In this document: in pieces, positions 42,373 through 55,879 of the stretch
How positions within the stretch are numbered: position 1 is the stretch's first letter
Layout of the letters: each line of letters starts with the position of its first letter
NCBI RefSeq assembly: GCF_963259705.1
Contig: NC_081847.1
Location: 74,088,469 to 74,152,468, forward strand
DNA: 64,000 nt
Direction of reading: 5' to 3'
DNA from: Myotis daubentonii
Taxonomy: Eukaryota > Chordata > Mammalia > Chiroptera > Vespertilionidae
Notes under the pieces: generated by a model
Database searches by the model: none
What the model was told of the DNA's origin: nothing
The model's input: only the letters and a program-made list of their open reading frames with translations
Position numbers and translations under genes: made by a program

Positions 42373-43930
42373 TTTGTATATATTTACTAGTATATATTAT
42401 AAAGTAACTTTTCATATTGTGATACTAGTACAAGACATTCCTGTATATCTTTTCTATGGATTCACCAATTGCTTCCATTTTTTTCTCATTTTTTATATGT
42501 ATGTAAGCATTATACATGCATGTCTCTCTATATATACACATTTCTATTTCTATTTATTTCTAGTTTCTCTCTCTATCTCTATCTCTATCTCTATCTCTGT
42601 GATTCCCCCTCCCCAAATCATATAAGATTAAGTGTAGAGACACTGATCCCCTTTCACTAAATAAATCCCTGAGTATTTCATATGAAAAAGTACATCCTCA
42701 TATACAACTACACTGTGATGATCAAAATCAGGACATTTACTATTAACATAATGTTATTATCTAATTCACAGTCTACATTCATATTTCATCGATTGTCTAA
42801 TAATATATTTTTTAGCTATTTTGTTTTTCCCAGCCCAGGATTTAATTCTGTATCACTTACTGTATTAGTTGTCATGTCTTTTAGTTGTCTTTACTCTGGA
42901 AGTTTATTTACTTTTCTTGGTATTTTTATAACTTTGATATTTATGAAAAGTTCAAGTTATTTGTAGAATGCCCATCAAGTGGGGTTTGTCTGATGTTTCT
43001 TCACGCTTAGACTCATGTGTCACCATCATCATGAATTCATTTTTATTCAGTTTTATTGAATAAAAGTGGAGTCATGATACTAAAAAAACTAGGTTTTTAA
43101 AATTTTGTGATTTGTCATTTCATAAAATGGGTACATACTCCTTTCTAAGACAATTATTATTCATTTATAATATGCATACAATAAAGTACATAAAGTATTA
43201 AATACACAGTTCAATGAATGTTTAGTGGAAAAATATTTTAATTATGTAAACATCTATGTGACTACCTTCCATTCCAAAATATAATTTTTTCCATCTCCTT
43301 AAAGATTTGGTAATCTTTTGGCACTTTCTCCATTTAATATCATTTTGAAAAAATGTACCCACATGGTTGCATGTCATATCATTATGCTCATGAATGTTTT
43401 GCAATTTGTTCTGCATGTGATTTCATTGTATAAATATAATATTTTTATGGATCCAGTTTCTTATTGATGAATATTTGGGTGGTTTCTAGGTTTTTGTTAT
43501 TGTGAACAGTGTAGCTCTGAATATTCTCGGCTGTGTGGTTTGATATACATGTATAATTACACCTATAAGTGGAATTGTTAGACCATAGAATATATAAATA
43601 TTTGTTATTAGAAAACACTACTTGATTATTTTCCAAAGTGGTAACACTATGTTACATTCCACCAGGAGTGGGTAAGAGATCCATAGATCTAAATCCATTT
43701 CCAAACTTAGTATTATAAACATTCAATTTTGGTCAATTAAATGTGTATAAAATTATAGATCATAGTTGTCTTGATTTGTATTTTCCTGATCATCAATATT
43801 GTTTAACATCTTACCAAAGGTTTATTGACTATTTATGCTTTTCTTGAAATGCCTGTTCATGTGTTTTGCCCATTTTTAATTAGTTTATTCACAAATTTAT
43901 TTTTGATTTGTAGGATAATCTTAGATGGTT
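42373..43930 (+). mobile_element. L1M LINE 3' region
   Basis: AT-rich old L1: 'gtattagttgtcatgtcttttagttgtctttactctggaag', 'agtggggtttgtctgatgtttcttcacg', 'aatatgcatacaataaagtacataaag', 'atttgggtggtttctaggtttttg', 'gaaatgcctgttcatgtgttttgccc'. No ORF2 domain survives. 43930-44580 is unique-looking. Confidence 0.6.
42569..42599. repeat. (CTCTAT)n microsatellite
   Basis: About five hexanucleotide units in a pyrimidine-rich stretch. Confidence 0.9.
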
Positions 43931-44579
43931 CATGAAATAAAATCTATCCATCTTTGTCTTTATGCTTTCTGCCTTTACTTTCCAATTTAGCAATGTTTCT
44001 CCACCCTACAATTATTTAAATATTTGCTTGTACTATTTCTTCCAGAGCCTCCTGGTTTTCTCTCTGCTGTTTCCATCACTAGCAGGTCCCACCTAAGCCA
44101 CATTCCAGAGCTGAAGCTCTACAGCAGCGTGAGACCTGAGACTTTGCACTGAATAATCAGGTACCCACCCTGGCCCCTTTCAGGCTCCACCCAAGCTTGG
44201 ATGTGGCTGGGCCCAGCAAACTGCCTGGAGCTACCTGGTCTATTTCCAGCAGATGAGTCATTTTCCTTTCCAAGAAACCAAGGAGTGTAACGCTTACTGG
44301 ATACTCTGAGAGATTCAGCTAAACTGCTTTTACAAATGACACCTAAGTCCTACGAGGTGATGTAAATTGTCCAAAATTTCCTAGCCAGAAGTATGAGAAA
44401 GGCCTGGAGGTACCAAATGTTTCTTTTGGGCAAACAGATCCATGTTTAAAAACTTTGTGTTGGATTTAGTGAACATGCACTTAACTCTCCTGCCTCTGGG
44501 TCCTAAATCTGCTGAAAGGAAGTTCACCCTGCAGTTCAGCTAGTCCCTGTTTTCACCTCAGTCCCCTCCATCTGCTCTC

Positions 44580-45465
44580 CATATAACTTAGAGGAAGATT
44601 TTCACTGAAGCCAGTTTATGTCTCTCTGCAGCCTCAAATGCATCAATTTCTCTCCTTAGCACTTACATTCAAATCTAAATTTTGTAGTATGCCCTGTGTG
44701 CTCGGTGCCTGTCTGCTTTCCTCTTTATTTCCCACCCTCATTGTTTTTTGTTTTTGTTGTTGTTAATCCTCACCCGAGGATATTTTTCCATTGATTTCCA
44801 GAAAGTGTGGAAGAGAGAGAGAAAGACAGAGAGAAACATCAATGTGAGAGAAACACATCTATTGGTTGCCTCCTACATGAGCTCCTACCAGGGCCCAGGC
44901 CAGGGAGGAACCTGCAACCAAGGTATGTGCCCTTGACCAGAATCAAACCTGGGACCCTTTGATCTGCAGGCGGACCCTCTATCCACTGAGCCAAACCGGC
45001 CATTTTCCTCCCCGCATTCTTGCTCACTTCTGTAGCCACCCAGAACTCCTTTATGTTCTTCGAACGTGCTGAGCTCTTTTCCATCTTAAGGCCTTTGTTC
45101 CTGCTTTTGCCTTTGATAAGAACGCTCCTCTCCTGGCCCTTTGCATGACCAATTTCTTCTCACCCTATAGTTCATGCATTAACTTAAATGTCCTCTCCTT
45201 AGAGAAATCCCTCCTGCCTCTCCTAAGTGCATCCCTCTCTTTCCTTTATAATGTGCCACAGAGCTTTGTTTCATTCCTTACTGGAGTGTATTACAATCTG
45301 TAATTATGTTGTTTATTTGCTTTTTGCTACTTGCTATGGGGCCCATTCCTCCAATGGGCTGCACATGCCAAAAGTTTGTCTCATTCAACTGTAACCTCAG
45401 GGGCTGGGCCCGTGCCTGGCACCCTGTTCAATCAACATTTGTTGAACCAGTGAATGAGTCCAGAG
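44580..45465 (+). mobile_element. Long L2 LINE fragment, split by a SINE
   Basis: 'gcagcctcaaatgcatcaatttctctccttagc' before the SINE, then 'cttcgaacgtgctgagctcttttcc', 'aaggcctttgttcctgcttttgcc', 'cttaaatgtcctctccttagagaaatccc', 'gtgcctggcaccctgttcaatcaac' to the 3' end. One of the longest L2 stretches here. 45465-46285 is unique-looking. Confidence 0.85.
44745..45001 (-). mobile_element. tRNA-derived SINE ('cctcacccgagg' subfamily)
   Basis: Antisense SINE: tail side 'ttaatcctcacccgaggatatttttcc', head side 'tatccactgagccaaaccggcc'. About 250 bp. It splits the L2. I could not settle the target duplication. Confidence 0.9.
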
Positions 45466-46284
45466 GCTAGTCAATAATTAGTGGTTTTTATTTCCTTCTC
45501 TACTCTAAGCAGGAGTGGCCACTCACACATACTGGCACATACAACCTGAAGGAGCTAGACCAGAACAATGGAAATAACAGCTCAGTGGATGTATCTAGCT
45601 TATATCAGAGGAACCAGCTAAACCAGTTGAGTTAGCTACTGTTTTCTGTTTTGTTTTGTGTAACAAGTTTCCATGACCTCTGAGCTTCTGGCCTGGGTGT
45701 ACATATTCACGGAGAAGGGGAGTTTACATTAGTGATATATTAGGGTATATTCATATAATGAGAACTTTACCTGGATAAATAACTACCAAAAAGATACCCA
45801 TTAGCCTATGACAGCAAAATGGCTCTTGAAGAGATTCCAGTATCTTTTGAAAAGAAAAAAGAAGCCAATTAGGTAAACATTTCAAATCATTTATGTTTAT
45901 GGAGCCCTTTTTCAATATCTGGAGCTTAATGAAGTGGAGAAAGGAGATTTCTCATGGCACTTGCTGAAGGAGGAAACAGACGCAGAATGGTTCATTCTCA
46001 GGAAGTGTTCTAAGCAACACCAGGATTGGCCACCTTACTGGGATTCTGAGATGTCTTTTCAACAATAGCCTTATTCTATCTTGCTGACCCAGTCTGGCTG
46101 GAAGTTCCAGAGGTTAGTGGTTGTGTTTCAAAGGCTTTTGCTTCTTAGGAATCACAAATGAGGAAGCATGCATATTCTTCTTGGTGATAGTTGGAGAATT
46201 TCATGCTCCAAAGAATGGGCTGTTGTTGATATTTAGGGAGAATTAGGCAATTTTATTACAGTTGAAAAAAGAAAGCAGTTATTA

Positions 46285-46395
46285 TTGCTTCCTCTCTCCC
46301 TTCCTCTCTTCCTTCCTCTCTCCCTTTCTCTCCCCTCGTTCCTTTCCTCCCATTTTTCTTTTTTTGTTTCTTTTTCTTCTTTCTTCCTCCCACCA
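46285..46395. repeat. Polypyrimidine (TC-rich) tract
   Basis: Impure CCTCTC/CCTTT run of about 110 bp. 46400-47095 is unique-looking apart from a possible antisense L2 scrap at 46690-46830. Confidence 0.85.
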
Positions 46396-47099
46396 TGCTT
46401 GGTACTGTGGTTGGGTAAGAGATACATGATGAAATATCTTATCTCTTAGGTGTGAAGAAATTAGTGGTGGAGAAAAGCAGATAGAGCATTATAGCACAAG
46501 ATGATAAAACTATACAGAGGGACAGGCACAGGCTTCTGGGAACATAAACAGTAGTGTGTTGATAGATATTTAGCAACAGGCTCCAGGTTGAGGGATCGGG
46601 AGAGGTGGATTTCAAGCTCTCAACCTGGTGTTGCTGCCCAAGGAGCTGGGAAGAGATGCATACCTCCTGTTCTGTGGCTTAAGGGGCTGTGCTAAACCAT
46701 CCCTGAGGAGGGTACCTCAACGGGTCCATACAGGAGTGAGGTTTGCAATGTCAGGGGAAGCTTCCAGAAGAGGAGACACTTGACCTGTATTAGCTTATTT
46801 AGGAAGGAGAGTGAAGGTTAGTAAAGGATAGACTTTATAACTCTTTGTCTTCATTCATTTTATGTACATTGAAGAATATAGAGAAAATGCAGATAAAACA
46901 AAATAAGACTCACATGCAATTTAAAAACTGGGAGATGAACACGGTTAACTTTGTGGTCATTTTTCCTTGTGTCTTTTTCTTTTTTTCTCTTTGTGTGCTG
47001 AATTGTTGTTAGAAAGCAGGCTTTTCTATCCCAGTTAATGTTTTGTCAGATAGTAATATTGTGGCTATGGTTTTCTTTTTAAATTCATTTTTAAAATAT

Positions 47100-47270
47100 A
47101 TTATTATTTTTATGTTTTTAAGTTGAATTTATTGGGGTGATATTGGTTCACAAAACTATATAGGTTTCAAGTGCATAACTAAATAAAACATCATCTGCAC
47201 ACTGCATCATGCACCCAAGGCCCCATGCTTAAACAGATAATCCATCTTTACCATTTTGATGCCTCTTTGT
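47100..47270 (-). mobile_element. L1 LINE 3' UTR fragment
   Basis: 'gttgaatttattggggtgatattggttcacaaaactatataggtttc' and 'cataactaaataaaacatcatctgcacac', the same L1 type as 39945-40395. 47270-48530 is AT-rich to unique; the 113-codon frame at 48060-48401 has no recognised domain. Confidence 0.75.
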
Positions 47271-48529
47271 TTAAATTTTGATTCTGATTAAATGAAAGAA
47301 TCTGTGTTTTTGTGTATTTTAAAGACACATTTATACATAAAATGATAACTGTTATTAAATTCATTCTTCTGTCATCTTGATTTATAATTTATTTTTTATA
47401 TGTTCTTATTTTCTTCCTTGGTCTTGCTTTTTATCAACTCTTTGAATGACTTTGCGTTTTTCTTTATTTATTTTAAAAATTTATTTATATTCCCTGTTTT
47501 AAATTTAACTCTTCCTGATTGAGTTAGAATTTTTAGCATACTTTTACTTTCTTCTTTAACATCCTCCCATTTTAATTTTCCACTTTGTAGTGTTTGTTAA
47601 CTGACTCAAAAACTTTATTTAAAAGTATTGGTATAGAGTTATTGTTGTTGCTATTTACTTAAATATTGACTCTTCCAAAAATAAGTTTGACTTTGGTCTT
47701 TATAACTAAGCTTACAGTAATGGTTTAGTCTTGGCTGGGTTTTAGTTGATTTTAGTGCTCATTAGCGGCTTTTTATGCCATTTTGAGTTCTGGTTTTAGC
47801 TACACCTTTTGGTTGGGCAGAGTGCATGTCCATGTAAGTCTTCCAGAAAGAGTACATCAGTGATCTATTACAGATCCCTTGACTACTTGAAATGGAATGT
47901 GGTTCTGTTAATGTGACCCACAAATAAAAATTTAATTGATGGGAGATAAAAACACACCCACCCTAATTTAGTTGAGGATCATAAAAGAAATCATTGCCCA
48001 CCAGGAGCCCTGACTCTTATCTCAGATGTTAAGCTTCAACCTCAGGTCTTGTTTTCTGTTTGTGCAGATATGTTTTGGGGTCCTTATACTTTTTCTCATT
48101 AACGTGCAGTGTGTGCTCTTTGTCCTGCTACGAGGCTGCAAGTCACGCTATGTTTCTCCTAGGTCTAGGTCCAGGGTCTGCTGACTCTGGGTTCATGATG
48201 CTCGCTGGGCAACATCAGGGCAACCTGATACTGGGAACAGCCAGAGGAGGGGGCCCATGGTGCAATGACAGGTGGACCCCTCAGATGCCGACTCCTGGAG
48301 AGTTTGCTAGCCTGTCTCGTGTCTGTGACATCCCTGAGGGTTTCCTTGGGCTCTCTGAGAAGATGGCAGACCTGTCACCCAGACAAACACACAGGAGGTG
48401 ATCTGTATGATCACTGTTATTAATCACATGTGGCTTCATGCTCCAAATCCTTTGGGATGTGTGCTCAACTCACATTTCAAGGGGTGATTTGTCATGGTTT
48501 CTCAGTAGAGTGTTTGCTTTACGTTGATT

Positions 48530-48690
48530 GTCTCATCCAGTTATCCAGATATCTCATTATCCTCATGAGAGATGAGGAAACTGAGGCTGAGAGAGATAAT
48601 GTCACTTGCTCAGGGACACTTGCCTGGTAAGAGGCAGAGCCTGCATCAGGACCCAGCCTCTGACTCATTGCCCATCATCTCATTCCATGT
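48530..48690 (-). mobile_element. MIR SINE
   Basis: 'atgagagatgaggaaactgaggctgagagagataatg' and 'ggtaagaggcagagcctgcatcagg'. 48690-49540 is unique-looking. Confidence 0.8.
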
Positions 48691-49539
48691 GCTGCATACC
48701 TTTTGGTAATGAAGGGATTTGGCTGCAGAGCCTCCAAAGTCAACTCCTGAGTCCCTGTGCCGCCTCCAGCCTCCCTAAGATTGTCCTCTCTCCTTATTAC
48801 ATACAAGTTGAGGGCCCAGGCTTTCTGGTATCCTAGCAGTTTTAGCTCTTCAGCTTCCCTTAGCTTCCCTTCCCTGGAGGATGGAGCAGAGGAGGGGCTG
48901 CCCTGGCTTCACCTGGGTTTCAGCCTCAGGCTGGGAGCAGACCCACCCTCACCTCTGGAGCCCAGGGCTCACTTCCCTCCAGGTTTTATAGCCTTGGAAA
49001 GGGAATTGAGGGGAACAGTTGATAGGCCTGGGAGGAGCAGTAAAAATTTGCAAGCATTTCTGCCTCTTACTTAATAAATCTTAATGTGCTCTCATGCACC
49101 CATTCTCCTAAAAATAAACACATAGAAAATGGGAGAGGAGTGGTTTCAGGTGCTGTCATCAAGCTAAAAAGTCTCATGAGTTCCCCACAAACCTCCACCC
49201 GAACTGCAGAGTTCTTTCAATGGGAGCAGAGTGTGTTGCTGGAGCAGCTTCTGAGGACATTTGGGCCTCACTGATCTCCTAAGACCCAGCGTTCTGCAGA
49301 GGGGGATAAGTGGCTGCACTTCCAACCCCCTGGGCTGCTCCTAAAGTCCCCAACTCTCTGGAGTCTGGGGAGATGGGGTCAAGGGTACCACAGAGCTGTG
49401 AGAGCAAACCAGTATCAGCCTTAATTCCAGAGTATGCCTAGGGAGTCAAGCATGAGAGAGATAGAGAGAAACTTGGGTTCCTGGCTTGAGGAGTTCAAAT
49501 TTCAAATAGAGATTTATATACACATAACATAATGTTTAT

Positions 49540-49745
49540 ACTTATCAAACAGTTCTAAACCCAGACACTGTTCTAAATTCTATATGTGTTCCCCAAATCC
49601 CTTCAAAGTAAGTATGGTTATTGTCCCTATCTTTCACACCTGGAAACAGATGTTCAGAGAAGTGAAGTAACTTACCCAAGGTCACACAACTGTAAAGGAT
49701 GGGGCTGGTATTCAAATGAAAAAAGTTGATTTTCAGAGCCTGCGA
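49540..49745 (-). mobile_element. MIR SINE
   Basis: 'gaagtgaagtaacttacccaaggtcacacaactg' with 'cagacactgttctaaattc'. Confidence 0.8.
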
Positions 49746-49864
49746 TCTTGAGGGTTCTAGTGTCTCCTGGTCAGAAACAGGTACAGGACCCTGCAGCACT
49801 AACCTTGGCTCTGTGCCATAAAGCATTAGGCCCTAGGGAATTCAGAAAATGCAGGAGGAGAAGA

Positions 49865-50070
49865 CATGGCGAGAATGGAAGCTAGCATCTACTGAGATCC
49901 TCTGAGTATTAGCCCTCCCAATATTACTAATGGGCTTTGAGATGAAGATTATAATCCTCTTTATTCAGATGAGAAAGAGTTCAGAGATTAAAGTTATTTG
50001 CTAGTAAATAACAAAACTAGGATTCACAGGGCTGTCTGACCTCAAAAACTGCAACATCTTATTTGGTTGT
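49865..50070 (-). mobile_element. MIR SINE
   Basis: 'agcatctactgagatcctctg', 'ctttattcagatgagaaagagttcagag', 'gggctgtctgacctc'. Confidence 0.65.
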
Positions 50071-50114
50071 CTCCAAGAAAGAGGTAATTTGTGCTTATAA
50101 GGCATAGGGAAATA

Positions 50115-50230
50115 ACAGAATTCATTCATTCATTCGTTCATTCATTCATTTAATCAACCCATCAATACTTATTGAGAGCCCTTCATATCATCTGTCCTGG
50201 GAAGCTAAGATATTCAAACCCCTGAAGCTA
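50115..50230 (-). mobile_element. L2 LINE fragment with (ATTC)n
   Basis: 'attcattcattcattcgttc' then 'aatcaacccatcaatacttattgagagcc'. 50230-51045 is unique-looking. Confidence 0.65.
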
Positions 50231-51249
50231 CAAAGATATATGAAATTGGGTCTTTGACTCAATTTCAAAGACTCAGTTTCAATATATGAAATGAAGTCTT
50301 TGGCTCCGTGTGAATTCTAATCTTGACCCTGGAGAGCCACAGTGCATGTCCTTGGAGGACACCTAAGGAAGCTGATGCTCCTCACAACACCTCCTCCTGG
50401 CTCCTGCTCTAATCCTCATTAGACTCTGAAACTGAGCTCACTTTCCCTACAAACCACAAGGTTAATTGTATGCTTGTGTGGAAGTGTGGGTGAGAGAATT
50501 GTCTTGTGGTGGAAAAATTAATCTGAATAACCTTCCCTAAACTGTCAAATGTACTGAGGGGGTGAACAGAAACTCACATGTTGGAGAGGACAAATGGCCA
50601 TTTGTGAAGGGCCTTGAGCCCCAGGGAGGGTTGGCATTGTCTGGTGCGGAGGGCAACACATTTCTGGAGCAGGGTGGCCGGCAGGGAGTCCCTATCTGTT
50701 GTGTATCCCCCTTGATCTTGACAGTTTTCTGGTGGTAAGTTATTTGCTCCTGATATGGTTTCAAACCTGTGCTAACTCCTGGGGGATGCATGTTAACATC
50801 TGCTATCAACAGTCCTGGAGCTTCAGTAGAATGTATTTCAAGTTCCACATCTTTGGGAAACAAAGGTTGAAGGACAGAACTCTTCCTTTCTGGGAAGAAG
50901 TAGAGAAGAAATTAAGCTGAAAAATATATAGACTGGGAGTGCCTATCTCTTCAGGAGACCATGAATCTGAACACAAAACAAATGAACAGAACAAGGCTCC
51001 ATTTCATATATTAGTCTTGGAGTTCACATGAGAGTTGATGCCAGGGCACAAGGAATTGTGATTTGTGTTCTCCCAAAATTAATGTGTTAAAATTTTAATC
51101 CCAATGTGATAGTGTTTGAAAGTTTGGTCTTTGAAGGTTAATTTAGGTCATAAGCATAGAGCCCTTATGAGTGGGATTAGCGCCCTTATAAAAAGAGCTA
51201 CCTACCTCTTTTTCCTCCATGTGAGGATACAACAACAAAATGACCACCT

Positions 51250-51708
<459 letters not shown>

Positions 51709-52194
51709 AAAATGACTATGCTGCCACCCTGATCTTGGACCTCCAGCTTCCAGAACTGTGAGAAATACATGTTTGTTGTTTAATCTACTTTGTCCATGGC
51801 AATTTGTTATATCAACCCAAACTGACTAACATAAGAATCTTAGGTGGAGGTGAGCTTGATATATTGTATTTGGGTTTGCAGCAGTTACATTTTCATAACT
51901 GAAATCAGGGCATGTTTTCCAACTAATGATGTTTTTCTGATGTATGCATTTGTCTTACAGAAATTAAGGGAAAGAATGCTAAAAGGTTGTACTTGTGGCT
52001 TTAGGATATATGATTTTGGTCCCTTATGTAGTAATAAAGCTTAGAGTTCTCCCCCACTCACCCCCATATTGTTTGGTGCAGCCCAGACCAGCCATCTTGC
52101 TTTCTTCTCCCACACTTCCATTTTGGATTTTTTTTTTTTAGTGTTTAAGACAGAAAATTTAGTCAGATTTGAAAATAAAACTAGGAGAGTCTAA

Positions 52195-52380
52195 GATCAC
52201 AGGGTGGAGTAGGACACAGAACATGGACTTTGGAATTAGACTGAATTTGGGTGTTGCTCGTCCTCAGTTATGTGACATTGGGCAAATGAATTAAGTTTTC
52301 TGAGTCTCAGTTTTTTCTTCCGTTAAATAGGAGAATGCTAGAAACTTCATAGAAATAGTTCCTGATGCAGAAAATGGTGT
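52195..52380 (+). mobile_element. MIR SINE
   Basis: 'atggactttggaattagactgaatttggg', 'ttatgtgacattgggcaaatgaattaag', 'gagtctcagttttttcttccgttaaatagg'. Nearly the full element. 52380-52800 is unique-looking. Confidence 0.85.
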
Positions 52381-52799
52381 CCAAATCTGCATACTTCATT
52401 ATGGACAGCATAAAGAGAAGGTGTTTCTGGTTCGTGATTACAATCTGTGTGAACATTAAATAAAATTACTTATTTCTTGAGACCATTTCTGCACTTTGAT
52501 GTCAGTGAAAGAGGCCCATGAGAGTTGGCCAGAACAGGTTTAGGGACCAGAAGGTTCATAGATCTGTGATCTTAGACAAATGCATTTTTTCTTTAGAATC
52601 CTATATTTTTGCCTGCAAAATGGTGATCAGGGCTTTAAATAATATCAAAATCTAAACTTTTAGTTTATTGATTCCTCAAACTCAGTTTGTTCTTTTCTTC
52701 TCTTGAAAGCATGTTGCATGTTCTTTGCCTCTGTGTAGAGAAAAATGTCCCCAGTTAGATTGTGGGGTTACAGCTTTGAACAGATACATTCCTGTCTAT

Positions 52800-53055
52800 T
52801 TTTATATTGCTGTGCACACACACCAGGATGACCTGAGTGGCTAAATAAGAGGTTTACTCACATATTCATGATAACATCATACTGGAAACAATGTCTATAT
52901 CATATATAAACTAGGATTATATGCTGAGAAAGTTAATTCAATATACATGTCTATAAACACAAGAATAAAATCATTCTATAAATATTGGAAGTTCTTTTAG
53001 AATGGTTAGATGAGTGATTTTTTTCATTTTATTTCTTTTTGTAAAAAGTATTTTA
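52800..53055 (+). mobile_element. L1M LINE 3' fragment
   Basis: 'tcatattcatgataacatcatactggaaacaatg'-like text and 'attttatttctttttgtaaaaag' suggest an old L1 3' end. Confidence 0.4.
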
Positions 53056-53059
53056 AAGT

Positions 53060-53230
53060 TTATTTATATAACAAATGTTTATTGAATAACTGCTGTGTAG
53101 CAAGTTGAAAACAGAACCATTCAAAAACAGCTCTCTTTCATGGACCTTATGGTTTACTTTTTAATAAGTTACTTTTTTGGATAATAAATACAACTGAGAA
53201 TGTAATTTAAAGTGATAAAAGTTTTTAGCA
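53060..53230 (-). mobile_element. L2 LINE fragment
   Basis: 'aatgtttattgaataactgctgtgtagcaag' then 'catggaccttatggtt', antisense L2 3' end. 53230-53880 is unique-looking apart from a short TTTG/TTTA run near 53280-53320. Confidence 0.5.
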
Positions 53231-53879
53231 GGGATTTTCTCATCATTGAATTTGACCTTCAATGAGGCTGAAACGGCATTTATTTATTTGTTTGTTTGTT
53301 ATTTTTTTATTTATTTGACTGAAACAGTATTTTGATTCCTTCTCCAGGAGAAGGTGATGTTGTTATTAAGGGTGGTGATTGCATGCTTTAATGTCTCTGG
53401 ATCTATTTTATTCATAGTTTTTTTGTTCACTAGATTCCACTAAGACTGATGGATTTCAGAGGGAAAGTGGCAGGGAAGAGATTAGCCAAAGAACTTATGT
53501 GCATATATGCATAACCCATGGACAGACAATAGTGCAGTGAAGGCCTGGGGAGAGGGTGGGATCAAGGTGAAGGAGTTTAGTTGGGGGAGAAAAAGGGGAC
53601 ATCTGTGCTACTTTCAACAATGAAGATTAAGACAAAAAAGGATAGTGATTTTCTTGCCCTCTGGGTGGAGAGAAGCTAGATATGCTGAAAGCTCATTGGC
53701 ACAAGAAGCCAAGATAAGAAAAATGATGAAATCATGGTGTACTCGAGTCATCACCAACAGGGCAGCAGAGATTAGAGACATCCAATTATACGGAGCCCCT
53801 GACTCATGCTTCCTCCTGGTTCCTTGTCACAGAGCCAGCTGAAAAGTTTGTCTAGGAAGTACATCCAAATAGATAGTGA

Positions 53880-54475
53880 TGTCCAGTTAGAAAAATAATA
53901 CCTTCCTGAAAGTGAAAATTTTATCATGTCATCTTCCAACCACTGACATCACTTTAGTGGCTTCTCTGTACTATTGGGTTGAAGACCAAAATCCTTAGGA
54001 GGTCCTACAAAGTCCTACATAATGTGGATGCTGCCTGCTTGTCTCATGAGTCTTCTCCTCATTTCCTGGGGGAATCAATGGCACATACCATACCACCTCT
54101 TGCTGTAAGCCTTTGCATATACATTTCCTCTACCTGGACTAATCTTTCACCTCCATCCTCACCTTAACTTCATTTCATTAATGTTTCTCATCTTTTAGGT
54201 CAAAGTTCAGTGATCACTGCCTTAGACAAGCCTTCCTTGATAGCCTGGGCCAGGTCAATCTGTCTTGTCACTTTCTTTAATAACACCACATGCATCTTCT
54301 CCACAGCACATTAACCCAATTTTAATGCTATTTATTTGATTAATGTCTGCCTCTCCATGAGGGTAGGAATGGCATCTTTTCCCTTCCATTGATTCCTTTA
54401 GAGCCTAAAACTGTGCCTGGCATTGAGTAGACCCTCAATAAGTTGTTGTTGAATAAATGCATGAATAAGAAGGGA
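53880..54475 (+). mobile_element. Long L2 LINE 3' region
   Basis: About 600 bp in consensus order: 'tttatcatgtcatcttcc', 'gaagaccaaaatccttagg', 'cctttgcatatacatttcctctacctgg', 'agacaagccttccttgatagcc', 'ccatgagggtaggaatggc', 'ctgtgcctggcattgagtagaccctcaataag', 'gttgaataaatgcatgaataag'. 54480-55030 is unique-looking. Confidence 0.88.
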
Positions 54476-55029
54476 ATGTCATGCTTTCATTTAGGATAGC
54501 ATAACCTAACAGGATAGGCTGCTAGAGTTTCATTGGGAAGAGGACTTTAGGAAGAGTGTCTGGTCCACTAAACACAAGAAGCAGCACCTGAGAACAGATA
54601 GTGAGAATAAAGACCACTCCTGCCTGAATGGGTAGAGAACTCCCTCTCCCCATCACAAAAGTTAGCGTGCAGTTCCCTGGGTTCATTCTGGGTAATGAGA
54701 AGGGATGTATACAGCACAGGCTGCACCTCTGGAATATCTTCCAGGAATGTCCTATGTTTAAGAGGGCTATAAGTAAGTGAATGAGGCCATGTATTTTGAA
54801 AACTAGTAAGAGAGGGGTAAGACCAGTGAGGAGAGGCCACCTCTACTCCAAGGAGAAAAGCTATGCTGGTGACATAGGAGTCATGGTTATGTGAGTCCCT
54901 TCAAGGCTACCATGGCCTAAGGAAGCTGGGCTGGCAAATTAAATGTATAAAGGCTTGGATTTCATGAACTAGTAGGTTGAGGGGAAAGACCTTTGAGGAT
55001 TACGTACGCATCCCTGTTGATGCATAATA

Positions 55030-55500
55030 ACAGTAGCGATGATAAATATTGCTTATGGACTTCTACTATGCATTGGACACTTTATTTATTATTATTATTT
55101 TTTAAAATATATTTTTATTGATCTCAGAGAAGAAGGGAGAGGGAGAGAAAGATAGGAACATCAATGATGAGAGAGAGTCATTGATTGGCCACCTCCTACA
55201 CACCCCCTACTGGGGATCGAGCCTGCAACCCAAGCATGTGCCCTGATCAGTAATCAAACCATGACTTCTTGGTTCATAAGTTGACACTCAGCCACTGAGC
55301 TACGCTGGCCAGGCTGCACTGGATACTTTAAAACATAACTTTTAATATTCAAAATAGTTCTAGATGTTCAGTTTATTATCTCTATTTATAAGGAGACAGG
55401 CTCAGAGAGGTTAGGAAACTTGCACAGGATTCCACAGCTACTAAATGGTAGAGCAGAGACTGAAAAGTGGTTTGTGGTTGCAGCCATGCTCCTTCTTTAC
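55030..55500 (-). mobile_element. MIR SINE, split by a VES SINE
   Basis: Left part to 55084 ('cttctactatgcattggacac'), right part from 55316 ('ttattatctctatttataagg', 'gagacaggctcagagaggttaggaaacttgcacagg', 'cacagctactaaatgg'). Confidence 0.8.
55085..55315 (-). mobile_element. VES SINE inside MIR
   Basis: Antisense: tail 'aaaatatatttttattgatctcag', head 'ccactgagctacgctggccagg'. 15-bp target duplication with two mismatches, gcattggacacttta at 55070-55084 and gcactggatacttta at 55316-55330. Confidence 0.93.
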
Positions 55501-55769
55501 CGACAGAACCAGCTCTGAGGGATGGCCACGAAGGCAGATGAACTTTTCCATCAGGTCCTTTTGTCTAAATAAACCACATGGACATTGCAACCTGCTTCTC
55601 ACTAGGTAGCAAGGGCCTCAGGTAAATTCCCAAGGCACTGAGCTCTCTTCCCCCTCAATTCCCTTTGAAGTTAGTGGGAAGTCAGCACCTGGAAGCTGCA
55701 GAGAATCACAATGGGGCTTTGTGTCCGTCTGGATTTCATGGAATCACAGTTTTCATAGCGGAATCCAGA

Positions 55770-55770
<1 letters not shown>

Positions 55771-55816
<46 letters not shown>

Positions 55817-55823
55817 ATCTATC
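55771..55823. repeat. (TATC)n microsatellite
   Basis: About 12 TATC units and short variants. Confidence 0.97.
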
Positions 55824-55879
55824 TTCTCTCTATTTAGTAAAGTCCCATTAGATAATATTCTAATTCAATGATGGAAATC

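Noticed and set aside
48060..48401. 113-codon frame
   Set aside because: No domain or exon structure recognised; length is within chance expectation for unique DNA.
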